A DNA stretch of 37,582 bases, from assembly GCA_020719165.1 (NCBI GenBank), contig DYQT01000001.1:45781-83362 (forward strand). Direction: 5' to 3'. The translations under genes and the position numbers were made by a program. Below, piece after piece: positions 8,687 through 17,940 of this stretch. The DNA comes from Draconibacterium orientale (GTDB lineage: Bacteria; Bacteroidota; Bacteroidia; Bacteroidales; FEN-979). Under the pieces are notes generated by a model that ran no database searches, was not told the DNA's origin, and worked only from the letters and a program-made list of their open reading frames with translations. How positions within the stretch are numbered: position 1 is the first letter of the stretch; every line of letters starts with the position of its first letter.

Positions 8687-10468
8687 CTATATTCTCCCAC
8701 CCCGCCTTCTGAATTCACGGGCAAAATACTCAATTGAATCGCGATTAGTTGTGTTATTCAGGTAATAAAAATAGAGGCTTCGATAAGCTTCTTTAAGTTC
8801 AGGATCAATGGAAAGCGAGCGACGCCACACGGTAGCCGCTCGCTTTTCGTTTCCGGAATACACAAGATACAACCCCAGGTTATAAAAGGCAATTGAGTTT
8901 TTCGGATCAAGCTTTACAGCAATTTCTGATCGTTCCACTGCTTTTTCATACTGTCCCTTTTCAAAAAAATCCCGTGCAGAGGCAACACACAATTTAACAT
9001 AATTAGAATCTGCTTCCGGGTCGGTAAATCCTGTTGCGCGCGCCTCATTGAACAGGATAAACGCAGTATCATAATTCTTCTTCTCCACAAAATAGATCAT
9101 ACCCAAATGGTAAAGAAATCTGGGATGCTTTTTCAAAACAATCGCTTTCCGCAGATATTTTTCAAATGAGACATAATCCTTATTCTTGAAGTATGAACGC
9201 CCCAGGAAATATTTGAACCAGGCTCTTTCAGGTTTATAAGAGATGGAGGAACCCCAAAAAGAATTGGCGTCATGATACCTGCTTCCAAGAAACAATGAAT
9301 TACCAGCCAGAATAATCAACAAAATGGCCAGCACAGCCTTAGGCAGTCTGTTTTTAAGCAAGAACCAGTGCTCCGGAACAATCACAAGAAGCGAAATCAG
9401 AAAACCGGCAAGGGGTAAATAGGATCGATGCACCAGGTAATCGTAATTATCGGCAGAGGTATCGAGCCTTACAAACATATTGGGCAGTGAAAAAGAGAAA
9501 TACCAAATCAACCCGAACACAAACAGCCATATCACTTTTTCTTTTCTGAAAAGAAACACTCCAGCGATCAGCAAAATAAAAAGTATCCCCAGTCCGGTAA
9601 AAATAGCGGTGTAAACCGGCGTCACAGCCAGATTAAAAGGAAGCAGGAATTTTGCGATGATCTCAAAAGGGAATGGATAATTTGCGATTAATGCCCATAT
9701 TCCCAATTGCCAGGTGCCAACACGTGAAATGGAATTTGTGCGCAGGAAAAACCATGCGATAGTTACTAAAGAAACCCCGGCAAAGAGTAATATTTTCCGG
9801 GAATCGAAAGACAATTGCTTCTTTGAAAAAAGGTAAAGTAAAAGTAAAAACGGCAGTAGAATACCCGACTCCTTAGAAAACAGCGCCATAAAAAAACAAA
9901 GAACAGCCGTAAAAAGCTGTAAAACTTTTCCCCTTCGGAACCAGGTAATGCTCAGCGCCATAAAAAGTATTCCGAATAAGGTCACCAACAAATCATTTCG
10001 GGCAGGAATCCAAAACACCGCACTTGCCATGAGCGGGTGGATGGAGAAGATCAAAGTACCAACAATTGATTTATTCGGCGAAAACCCCAGTATTTGGAGC
10101 AGCCAGAACAGACTAAGACAGCATAGGATGTGATAAACCAGACTCATGAAGTGATAAAATCCGGGATTTGTTTTTGCCACCTGCGCGTCAAGCATCAACG
10201 AAACATTCAGCATGGGCCGGTAATAGGGACTCATATTATTAAAAAAAGCATCTGTTTTAAAAGCTTTTAATAAATTGTCGGGGTTGGTAATTTTGGCCTG
10301 ATTATCCAAAATAAGTATATCGTCGTCAAAATAAACATACCCGTTGCGGAGAGAAGGTATAAATAGAAGCAACGGTATCAAAACAATTAACAAATACGAA
10401 TACTTAACAAGCATATTTACAGGCTCTGGCTTGCTAGTCTTCAATGGTTTAACAGAACTTTTCGTCAT
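8687..10468 (-). CDS. GT-C-like polytopic membrane protein with C-terminal TPR repeats
   Basis: The 593-residue protein has about ten membrane segments in its first 410 residues and TPR-like helix pairs over roughly 415-580. The first periplasmic loop carries FDDDILILDNQ, an acidic motif in the place where GT-C glycosyltransferases keep catalytic Asp residues. The loop after the next helices has FWIPARNDLL and the following segment has FSKESGILLPFLLL. This matches bacterial TMTC/O-mannosyltransferase-like TPR proteins, which use lipid-linked sugars; the acceptor is unknown. It is clearly paralogous to the protein encoded at 24660-26435 along its whole length (shared FDDD.L.L.NQ, YYRPMLNV, HPL.A.AVFWIPA.NDLL). 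It is transcribed divergently from the TMTC-like gene at 10569. The glycosyltransferase role is inference from fold and motif. Confidence 0.75.
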   Translation of the reverse strand: MTKSSVKPLKTSKPEPVNMLVKYSYLLIVLIPLLLFIPSLRNGYVYFDDDILILDNQAKITNPDNLLKAFKTDAFFNNMSPYYRPMLNVSLMLDAQVAKTNPGFYHFMSLVYHILCCLSLFWLLQILGFSPNKSIVGTLIFSIHPLMASAVFWIPARNDLLVTLFGILFMALSITWFRRGKVLQLFTAVLCFFMALFSKESGILLPFLLLLYLFSKKQLSFDSRKILLFAGVSLVTIAWFFLRTNSISRVGTWQLGIWALIANYPFPFEIIAKFLLPFNLAVTPVYTAIFTGLGILFILLIAGVFLFRKEKVIWLFVFGLIWYFSFSLPNMFVRLDTSADNYDYLVHRSYLPLAGFLISLLVIVPEHWFLLKNRLPKAVLAILLIILAGNSLFLGSRYHDANSFWGSSISYKPERAWFKYFLGRSYFKNKDYVSFEKYLRKAIVLKKHPRFLYHLGMIYFVEKKNYDTAFILFNEARATGFTDPEADSNYVKLCVASARDFFEKGQYEKAVERSEIAVKLDPKNSIAFYNLGLYLVYSGNEKRAATVWRRSLSIDPELKEAYRSLYFYYLNNTTNRDSIEYFAREFRRRGGRI

Positions 10469-10541
10469 TGTATAATCGCTCAGGAAACAATGTGTAAATA
10501 TGCGAAAAATCTGTAAAACTATTTAGAATTGTTATATTTTC

Positions 10542-10549
10542 TATATTTG
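10542..10549 (+). promoter_or_regulatory. TAnnTTTG promoter -7 element upstream of the TMTC-like gene
   Basis: TATATTTG matches the Bacteroidota -7 consensus TAnnTTTG exactly and lies 19 bases before the ATG at 10569, in the 100-base divergent intergenic region. I see no good -33 TTTG/TTG at the usual spacing, so it is only a candidate. Confidence 0.4.
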
Positions 10550-10568
10550 CCTAATTAAAATTCAGCCG

Positions 10569-13121
10569 ATGCACAAGAAGGAAAGTGTTACTCTTTTTCA
10601 GTCAAAATTATTCTGGAGCGTTCTGATTGCTGTGGTTACCATCATTGTATTTTTTCCCACCCTGTTTAATAGTCTCACCAATTGGGACGACAGGGTTTAC
10701 GTGAATGAAAACACTTATATCACAGTGTTTTCATGGGATAACATCAAGTGGATTTTCAGCAATTCATACATGGGAAATTATCATCCATTAACCATGCTTT
10801 CATTGGCGCTGGACTATCAAATCAGCCAGGTAAATCCTTTCACCTTTCATTTAACCAATCTGTTATTGCATTCAGGCAATGCGGTACTTGTGTTTTTGGT
10901 GTTTTTTGCGCTGACTAAACGACTAAATCTTTCGATCATCGTCGGGTTATTGTTCGGGGTTCACACATTGCATGTTGAGTCTGTTTCGTGGGTGTCGGAA
11001 CGCAAGGATGTCTTATATGCTTTTTTCTATCTTCTTTCGCTCTATTTTTATGTTCAATTCAATAATACGAAAGAATCAAAATCATACTGGTTAAGTCTTG
11101 TTTTTTTTATGCTGTCACTTTTATCAAAAGGGCAGGCAGTATCATTGGCCATCACACTTTTCCTGATCGACTATTTTCAGAATAAAAAACTACTTGATCA
11201 AAAAAAACTTATTGAAAAAATTCCATATTTTATATTAGCCTTGATATTCGGCATCGTGGCCATTCAGGCCCAGCAGGGAGTTTCAGCCACAGAAATGGTG
11301 AATACTGAAGGTCAGCAACGGATTTTCTTTTCCTCATATGGGTTCCTGCTATATTTAGGCAAACTTATCCTGCCAATTTACTTGTCGGCCTATTATCCCT
11401 ATCCAAATCTCGCTGCCGGGGTAGATTTGCCCATTCAATACTATCTCGCTCCTGTTTTTGTAATCGCTTTTTTCGTGCTTCTTTTTATCAGTTATAAACG
11501 GTCAAAGCCTGTTTTCTTCGGGCTGAGCTTTTTTCTGGTAAACATTTTTCTATTATTACAACTTTTACCGGTTGGGGGTGCGATTATGGCAGACCGTTAT
11601 GCCTATATCCCGTCGGTAGGATATTGCTTTCTGTTTGGTTTTTTAATATTGAAGAAAGAATATATTCCGAAAATAAACATCTCCTATGCTATTGTTGCCG
11701 CTTATTTGTTGGTATTGGGGGTGATGACCTTTTCACGAACGATGGTCTGGAAAAACAATTTCACCCTTTGGACAGATGTGGTAAAAAAGAACAGTGAAGT
11801 GCCACTCGCCTGGTACAATTTAGGCAATGCGCACAGTGACACACTTAACTACAAGGAGGCAATTTCAAATTATGATCAATCCATCAGGGTTTCCCCCTTG
11901 TATTACAGCGCTTATATAAACAGAGCCAATGCCAAAACCAAATTGAATGATCATGTTGGCGCCATTGAAGATTTGAATTTTGTAATCTCCCATGATTCTT
12001 CATTGGTAAATGCCTATATAAACCGGGCTTTGGCACGGCGTAACCTACAGGATTATAAAGGCTCGCTTGAAGATTACAAGATTGCGATAAGGATGAAACC
12101 AACGCAACCGGAATTGTATATGAGCCGGGGCAACGTTCTTTTTGATCTGAAAGACAACGAGGGGGCGTTGAAAGATTTTGCGAAGGCATTGGAAATCAAT
12201 CCAAAAATGGTAGACGCATATGCTAATCTTGCATTTGTCAAGAAAGCAATGGGGAATCTTGCAGGAGCCATCAGCGATTATGACAAAGCCATTGAGCTTA
12301 ATCCGAATAACAGTGAATACTATAATAACAGGGGGAATCTTAAGTTTCAGATGGGTCGCAACGAGGAAGCTCTCGCAGATTACGGACGGGGCATGAAAGC
12401 AAACCCTAAAGAATATCTGTCCTATAAAAACCGGGGAGCGATCTTCTTTATCCTTAAAGATTATCCATCGGCATTAAACGACTATTCGGAAGCAATCAAA
12501 CTAAATCCCGCGGTGGCCGATTTATGGTTTACGCGGTCGCTTATTAAAAAGGAGATGGGCGATATGAGCGGCGCTGCTGCCGATTATAAAAAAACAGTTG
12601 AATTGGATGCCAATTTTGGCAATGAAATGTACAGTTCGAAATTGGGATTAAAACCAATTCAAACAATTCCGCCTTATGAACAAATGAACAAAGAGGCACT
12701 GAATTTAGACAACCAGGGCATGTATCAGGATGCCATTAACATGTATAAAAAAGCGCTTGTTCTAAAACCTGATTATGCAGAGGCATGGTACAATCTTGGG
12801 AACACCTATGGTAAAACAGGCAAATTTCCTGATGCCATCGCTTCATTTAACAGTGCTATCGCATCGAAAAAGAATTTTTCAGAAGCTTATGCCGGTCGCG
12901 GAATCGCGAATGCAAGTCAGGGGAAAATTCAGGACGCCCTAAAAGACATGAGTGCAGCAATCAAACTCAAACCCGATTATGCCATGGTTTATCTCAACCG
13001 GGCCCTGATCTATCTTAATAACGGCAAAAAGGAGTTGGCATGTGTCGACCTTCAAAAAGCAGTGCAACTCGGCTACAAAGAGGCCTATGAAATTTACCAA
13101 AAAGAGTGTCAGGGAAAATAA
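10569..13121 (+). CDS. TMTC-like GT-C membrane protein with long TPR tail
   Basis: The 850-residue protein has an N-terminal polytopic part (about residues 12-395, some ten membrane helices) with NWDDRVYVNEN in the first periplasmic loop, the double-Asp motif of GT-C/TMTC proteins. It also has HVESVSWVSERKDVLY and MADRYAYIPSVG, both typical of bacterial TMTC-like TPR proteins. About eleven TPR units follow (about 405-850), with the usual A..NLG..... and Y..A...Y..AI...P spacing. By family knowledge these may be protein or glycan glycosyltransferases using polyprenyl-phosphate sugars, with the TPRs binding the acceptor. The YfhO-like gene downstream begins inside or right at its end, so the two are translationally coupled. 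It is longer than and distant from the two 591-593-residue paralogs nearby. Confidence 0.8.
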   Translation: MHKKESVTLFQSKLFWSVLIAVVTIIVFFPTLFNSLTNWDDRVYVNENTYITVFSWDNIKWIFSNSYMGNYHPLTMLSLALDYQISQVNPFTFHLTNLLLHSGNAVLVFLVFFALTKRLNLSIIVGLLFGVHTLHVESVSWVSERKDVLYAFFYLLSLYFYVQFNNTKESKSYWLSLVFFMLSLLSKGQAVSLAITLFLIDYFQNKKLLDQKKLIEKIPYFILALIFGIVAIQAQQGVSATEMVNTEGQQRIFFSSYGFLLYLGKLILPIYLSAYYPYPNLAAGVDLPIQYYLAPVFVIAFFVLLFISYKRSKPVFFGLSFFLVNIFLLLQLLPVGGAIMADRYAYIPSVGYCFLFGFLILKKEYIPKINISYAIVAAYLLVLGVMTFSRTMVWKNNFTLWTDVVKKNSEVPLAWYNLGNAHSDTLNYKEAISNYDQSIRVSPLYYSAYINRANAKTKLNDHVGAIEDLNFVISHDSSLVNAYINRALARRNLQDYKGSLEDYKIAIRMKPTQPELYMSRGNVLFDLKDNEGALKDFAKALEINPKMVDAYANLAFVKKAMGNLAGAISDYDKAIELNPNNSEYYNNRGNLKFQMGRNEEALADYGRGMKANPKEYLSYKNRGAIFFILKDYPSALNDYSEAIKLNPAVADLWFTRSLIKKEMGDMSGAAADYKKTVELDANFGNEMYSSKLGLKPIQTIPPYEQMNKEALNLDNQGMYQDAINMYKKALVLKPDYAEAWYNLGNTYGKTGKFPDAIASFNSAIASKKNFSEAYAGRGIANASQGKIQDALKDMSAAIKLKPDYAMVYLNRALIYLNNGKKELACVDLQKAVQLGYKEAYEIYQKECQGK

Positions 13122-15648
13122 TGAAAAGAAAAGAAAACTGCATATTGGCAAAAAACAGCATATGAAGCAAAAAACAATCTCTAAGCCAGCCATCAAAACG
13201 GCAATCAAACCCCCTGTAAAAAAGGAGATAAAGAAAACTCCGACGACTCCGTTTTTCCTCGATCCATATATGAACAAATATGGTGTATGGATCATGATGG
13301 GACTGGTTTCAGTGCTAATATTGCTAATTTTTCATAATTTTATTGCCGGAAATATTTTCTATTTGTTTAAAGATATCGGGAGTGACACCCTAAATCAATC
13401 CTTTCCCATATATAAATCCCTGACCAAATACATCAACTCTGAAGGATTTCCGATGTGGTCATTTGACCAGGGAATGGGTCAGGAGATAATATCGACAAGT
13501 TTGGTCGATCCCTTTTATTGGATCATCTATTTTTTCGGGGAGAACAATGTTGCATATGGTATGCTATGGACTGAATTAACAAAAATAGTTCTGACTGCTT
13601 TTGTTTTTTTCAAGTTTCTGAGCGTGCTGAAATTTTCCAACACGAACGCATTGATTGGAGCGCTTTTATACTCGTTTAGCGGGTTTATGATTGTTGGAGG
13701 CTCCTGGATCGTGTTTTCTGCAGAAGCCTGCTATATGGCAATACTCCTACTGGGTTTTGAATTGTATTTTACACGGAATTCGTGGTATTTATTCCCTATT
13801 GCCATTGCACTGATAAGCGCCATGCGACCTTTCGACCTTTACTTTTACGGCCTATTTCTGATATTCTATTTTCTTTTCAGACATTTTTCTTCTGATAAAT
13901 TTTCCTGGAAGTTTCTTATCACAAATGGGCTAAAACTATTGGCATTGTCGATACTGGGAATTTTAATCAGTACATTCTTTTTTGTTAGTGGAGTGCAATT
14001 AATGCTCGATAGTCCGCGTGTTAGCGGAAGCTCTTCCTATTTCAATCTTTTACTTTCAAGGTCATTATTCTTTCTTGAGCAGCCAATCCATTACATCACT
14101 GTTATATTCCGGACCTTTTCAAATGACATGTTGGGCAATGGCAGTAACTTCAGGGGCTGGGGTAATTATCTTGAGGCACCGATGACCTACATTGGAATAC
14201 TTCCTTTGGTGCTTTTTTCGCAAGTTTTTGTGCTGCTTGACAGAAGGAAAAAAATTGTATATTCAATTTTCCTGGCAATTTTTCTTATTCCGGTTGTTTT
14301 TCCTTTTTTCAGGTATGCCTTTTGGGCCTTTGCCGGTGATTATTACCGCGGATTTTCCATCATTATTTCATTTACAATGTTGCTTTTCTCTCTTCAGGTG
14401 ATAAACGAGATTGAAAAGCAGAAAAAAATCAATCTGATCCTCTTACTGGCCAGTTCGGTAATGTTGCTTGTTCTGCTATATTACCCATACACCGGAATTG
14501 AACAGGTGATCAACAAAGAGCAACAGTCCATTGTTGCCTTCCTGATAGTTTTGTACACCATTTTAGCCTACCTTTTCAGTCATACAAAAAACAAAGGCCT
14601 TGTTCTGGGGTTATTTGTACTGGTTATATTCATTGAATTGGGCTACATGAACTATAAAACCGTTAATAACAGGGTGTGTCTTACCAATAAAGAGTATCTC
14701 CAAAAGGTTGGTTACAATGATTATACGGTTGAGGCGATCGATTATCTCAAGAAGACTGACCCAACCTTTTTCAGGATTAATAAAGACTACAATTCCGGTC
14801 CGACGGAACACACCAGCTACAATGATGCTAAAGCACAAGGATATTATGGTACCATGTCGTACTATTCGTTTAATCAGAAATATTACATTCGCTTTCTGGA
14901 GGAAACAGAGGTAATCCATAAAGGGAATGAAACTGAATCACGTTGGGCGCCCGGCGTATCGGGACGGCCTCTCCTTCAGATTTTCAGCAGCATCAAATAC
15001 AACCTGAGTAAAAGTACCAAGCCTGCATTTATGCAAATGGGCTACGATTCAATATACCAGGTCGGAGATGTTAAGATTCTGCGAAACCACTTTTTTCTCC
15101 CGCTGGGGAACACCTACGACAAATATATCCCGCTCTCAAAATATCAAAAGTTATCCCGTCTGCAAAAGGATCTTGTTCTTTTACAAGCTGTTGTTACGGA
15201 GGAACCAGTATCAGCGGATTATAAAAAACTTACAGAATTCAACGTTTCTGACACCATGCCCATACCTACCTGGGTAGCCATCGGCAACGCGTGTGAAGAG
15301 CGGAAAAAAGACACGCTCCAAATCCAGCGTTTTTCCAACAACCATCTCAAAGGTACAATAGCCCTGAAGGAGCCCCGGTTGTTGTTTTTCAGCATACCAT
15401 TTGACAGAGGCTGGAATGCCATTGTTGACGGTAAAGAGACAAAGCCCATGCTTTGTAATCTTGGTTTTAATGGTATCATGCTGGATTCGGGTCAGCATAC
15501 CATTGAAATGTATTATAAACCACCCTATTTTACAACCACCATCCTGCTGTCGTTATCAGGCATTGTTCTATATTTTGTATGCGTTTTAATAGATTTAGCC
15601 ATAAAAAGAAAAAAGCGCAAAACCCTGGTTGACAATCCGGCTACTTGA
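13087..15648 (+). CDS. YfhO family polytopic membrane protein
   Basis: Its frame overlaps the end of the TPR gene. Candidate ATG starts are 13042, 13087 and 13162. I chose 13087 because AAAGAGG lies just upstream and the overlap of 35 bases suits coupling; 13162 is equally possible and only shortens a lysine-rich cytosolic leader. The protein (853 residues from 13087) has a first periplasmic loop with the YfhO signature (GSDTLNQSFPIYKSL, then SEGFPMWSFDQGMGQE), about 12-13 membrane helices, and a C-terminal periplasmic beta domain with LFFSIPFDRGWNAIVDGKE and GFNGIMLDSGQHTIEMYYKP before a last helix. YfhO proteins are GT-C-like and are linked to glycosylation of lipoteichoic acid or surface proteins in other bacteria. 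The substrate here is unknown. Its 3' end overlaps the convergent GtrA gene by 8 bases. Confidence 0.8.
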   Translation: MKFTKKSVRENNEKKRKLHIGKKQHMKQKTISKPAIKTAIKPPVKKEIKKTPTTPFFLDPYMNKYGVWIMMGLVSVLILLIFHNFIAGNIFYLFKDIGSDTLNQSFPIYKSLTKYINSEGFPMWSFDQGMGQEIISTSLVDPFYWIIYFFGENNVAYGMLWTELTKIVLTAFVFFKFLSVLKFSNTNALIGALLYSFSGFMIVGGSWIVFSAEACYMAILLLGFELYFTRNSWYLFPIAIALISAMRPFDLYFYGLFLIFYFLFRHFSSDKFSWKFLITNGLKLLALSILGILISTFFFVSGVQLMLDSPRVSGSSSYFNLLLSRSLFFLEQPIHYITVIFRTFSNDMLGNGSNFRGWGNYLEAPMTYIGILPLVLFSQVFVLLDRRKKIVYSIFLAIFLIPVVFPFFRYAFWAFAGDYYRGFSIIISFTMLLFSLQVINEIEKQKKINLILLLASSVMLLVLLYYPYTGIEQVINKEQQSIVAFLIVLYTILAYLFSHTKNKGLVLGLFVLVIFIELGYMNYKTVNNRVCLTNKEYLQKVGYNDYTVEAIDYLKKTDPTFFRINKDYNSGPTEHTSYNDAKAQGYYGTMSYYSFNQKYYIRFLEETEVIHKGNETESRWAPGVSGRPLLQIFSSIKYNLSKSTKPAFMQMGYDSIYQVGDVKILRNHFFLPLGNTYDKYIPLSKYQKLSRLQKDLVLLQAVVTEEPVSADYKKLTEFNVSDTMPIPTWVAIGNACEERKKDTLQIQRFSNNHLKGTIALKEPRLLFFSIPFDRGWNAIVDGKETKPMLCNLGFNGIMLDSGQHTIEMYYKPPYFTTTILLSLSGIVLYFVCVLIDLAIKRKKRKTLVDNPAT

Positions 15649-16057
15649 GCGCCCAGTATTTAAACCCTGTAAAATTAATCACGATTACCAAAGGCAGAAT
15701 TAAAAACTGCAGATAAAACGGATCGGCAAGAGTTGCTGAAACCAATAGTTTCAGCAGAACCATGTTTATTGCATAAGAGGTACAATATACAACAAAGTAC
15801 TTTGGCAGTCTCTTTCGGAATTCCAGCTTTTCCTCCGGCTTAAAAACAAAGGCAAAATTGATTACGTAGGTAAATAAAACGCCAAATATCCATGATATGC
15901 TGAATGAACCCAGATAATGGATTTCAAATAGCCGAAGGCATACAAGGTAAACTATTGTTGAAAGTGCTGCATTGGAGATGCCTACAAGCACATACTTATA
16001 AAATTGCAGGCTGAAGATGTTTTGTTGAACAAGTCTTACAAAGCGGTGTACCTTCAT
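15641..16057 (-). CDS. GtrA family flippase-like protein
   Basis: This 138-residue protein has four predicted membrane helices and the GtrA/DPMS3-like pattern: FYKYVLVGISNAALSTIVYL in helix 1, GVLFTYVINFAFVF in helix 2, and a last helix ILPLVIVINFTGFKYWAL. GtrA proteins are thought to flip undecaprenyl-phosphate-linked sugars from the cytosolic to the periplasmic face. Its start overlaps the stop of the upstream 606-residue membrane protein by four bases (ATGA type), and a GtrB-like enzyme lies one gene further up, so the three form a Gtr-type glycan modification set. It is the last gene of the nine-gene minus-strand run. The start is followed by a basic N-terminus, which fits a cytosolic end. 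Confidence 0.85.
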   Translation of the reverse strand: MKVHRFVRLVQQNIFSLQFYKYVLVGISNAALSTIVYLVCLRLFEIHYLGSFSISWIFGVLFTYVINFAFVFKPEEKLEFRKRLPKYFVVYCTSYAINMVLLKLLVSATLADPFYLQFLILPLVIVINFTGFKYWALK

Positions 16058-17874
16058 TTTCTCAATCTGTAATAACTCAACCCGGTGTATTGGTAAAATG
16101 AAGGAAGGATATTTGTAACCTTCTCAAAATAGTAGTCTTGTTTATAAAGGTAGTGGTAATAGGCGCGCAAGAAATTATTAAAATTGTCCTCTGAAATGAA
16201 AATCACATTGTTCATAGCACTGATTTTCTTAAATAATTCGGCGTGATCGTAAGTACCGAACTTAGCCAATAGTTGATCTTGTGTTTCGGGCGCCAGGGAA
16301 AGTTCGATGGTTAAATACACATAACAATTCTTATTCTTGAAATTGATTTCTTTAATCGGATCAGTTGCGTTATGCATTTCCCAACTCCGTAACGTGGTGG
16401 GAATGAAAATTGTATTGCTGAAATTCGAGTTCATGTCATCGAACATCATGTGATTTATTTTCCCAAATGCATCGTAGCGGGATATTGCTTCCTTATTTGC
16501 GCTGGAATATTTCGGAATTGCGGCCAAAGAAACAGCAATGGGGAAAGTTATTAGGAGATACCACAGCTTTTTTTCAAAGTGAAACATGGAAAACAAGTAG
16601 ATCAAGTTTGAAAAAGTAAGTACAACCAGCAACGGATTAAAAATCCGGGCAGGCAACTTCATAAAATAGCTCATCGCAGCAATTACCACGATAAAAAATA
16701 CCTGAAAAAGGAGGTATTTAAGAAATCCGATGTAATTATGCTTAACAGATGTTACAAACCATATGAACACGATAAATAAAAACGCGTAATTCAAGTTAGC
16801 CGCGACTTTATTTTCTGCATTCAAACTATCTAAAAACACGCCAAATTCATCTTTAAATTTCAACTCGTTTCCGCTTGGGATCAGAGGAGATTGTTGAGTT
16901 AGTTTTTTCAGAAAGGGAACCGAGATCACATTATTGTCACTGCAATATCGTGCGTTGACCATTGCGTTGTATGCGATCGTATCATTGATGTTCTGCGGAA
17001 CATAAGCCGCAGCATTTCTGTAATCAATGAGCTGTCTGATGATTTCTGTCTTTTCTAAAAATTCGTTGTTTCGCTGATTATTCCGCTTTGAAATTACATC
17101 GATCGTTGTTATAGCCAGAATGAACATCAACACCGGTAACATAAATTTAAGAAGAAACGGGAAAATATTTTTCTGAAAAACAACAAACAAAACTGCAAAT
17201 ACAAAGCCAAAGGCGAAACCCAGGTATCCTGCATCAAGCCTTGTACAATGGCCAATGACATAGGTTAAAACCGGAAAAATTAAAATCCATTTGTTGCTTT
17301 TCAGAATCTCAGAATTTACATATAATACTCCTAAAAGGATTATGAAGCTTGAAGTTACCAGGATAGAGGGGCGTGTGAAATTAATCCAATAGATATTTTG
17401 AAAATATATCCCAAAACAGAAAGCAATAAAGATCAGGATAATCAAGGGGAAGGCAATTCTGTTTTTCGCTGCTAAATAAAGGGTAATGAAGATATTAAAC
17501 AATGAACCCAAAAGCAGCAAAAACATCGAAAATCCATACCAGCCAATATTCGGGAGGTACTTATAGAGGAAAATGTATAAAGAAATGGTGAATTTATATA
17601 CTGAAACAAAATTATCATACGGCAATGGAGAGGCGAATCCTTTCATGGCCATCACATATCGGGGATCGTCGTTCATTTCGAAATATGAACCGAAGAACTG
17701 ATAGCAAAAAACAAGCACCAGCAATGATAATAAAAACCCAATTAAAGCAACAACTTTAAAATCATATTGTTTTGGCAACAGTTTCTTGTTGCCTGGTGCA
17801 TTCTTTTTTTTAAGAATCGTTGTTTTTTTTTCGTAAACAGAACTGCGTTGTTTTTTGATATTTGATTTACTCAT
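16054..17874 (-). CDS. Large polytopic membrane protein, candidate Gtr-type GT-C glycosyltransferase
   Basis: I start it at the ATG at 17874; the frame also offers a TTG six bases upstream, which I consider unlikely. The 606-residue product has a lysine-rich cytosolic leader of about 40 residues, one helix, then a periplasmic loop with EMNDDPRYVMAMKGF, an acidic motif placed as in GT-C enzymes. About ten more helices and a C-terminal periplasmic domain of about 150 residues follow. I do not recognise a named family. Its position between gtrB-like and gtrA-like genes is that of the serotype-specific glucosyltransferase (GtrII/GtrIV type) in O-antigen modification clusters. Such enzymes take a sugar from undecaprenyl phosphate in the periplasm. 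That role is an inference from context and topology. Confidence 0.7.
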   Translation of the reverse strand: MSKSNIKKQRSSVYEKKTTILKKKNAPGNKKLLPKQYDFKVVALIGFLLSLLVLVFCYQFFGSYFEMNDDPRYVMAMKGFASPLPYDNFVSVYKFTISLYIFLYKYLPNIGWYGFSMFLLLLGSLFNIFITLYLAAKNRIAFPLIILIFIAFCFGIYFQNIYWINFTRPSILVTSSFIILLGVLYVNSEILKSNKWILIFPVLTYVIGHCTRLDAGYLGFAFGFVFAVLFVVFQKNIFPFLLKFMLPVLMFILAITTIDVISKRNNQRNNEFLEKTEIIRQLIDYRNAAAYVPQNINDTIAYNAMVNARYCSDNNVISVPFLKKLTQQSPLIPSGNELKFKDEFGVFLDSLNAENKVAANLNYAFLFIVFIWFVTSVKHNYIGFLKYLLFQVFFIVVIAAMSYFMKLPARIFNPLLVVLTFSNLIYLFSMFHFEKKLWYLLITFPIAVSLAAIPKYSSANKEAISRYDAFGKINHMMFDDMNSNFSNTIFIPTTLRSWEMHNATDPIKEINFKNKNCYVYLTIELSLAPETQDQLLAKFGTYDHAELFKKISAMNNVIFISEDNFNNFLRAYYHYLYKQDYYFEKVTNILPSFYQYTGLSYYRLRK

Positions 17875-17940
17875 CTTCAAAACTGTTTAAGGTTCACTCT
17901 TGGAAATGAAATTTCTATTTTGATAATGGAACTGAGTATT

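Noticed and set aside
13042-13086. YfhO-like gene start at 13042
   Set aside because: It would overlap the upstream TPR gene by 80 bases and adds only residues in a region constrained by the other frame.
17875-17880. TTG start for the 606-residue membrane protein
   Set aside because: An ATG six bases downstream gives an ordinary start and the two extra codons add nothing recognisable.
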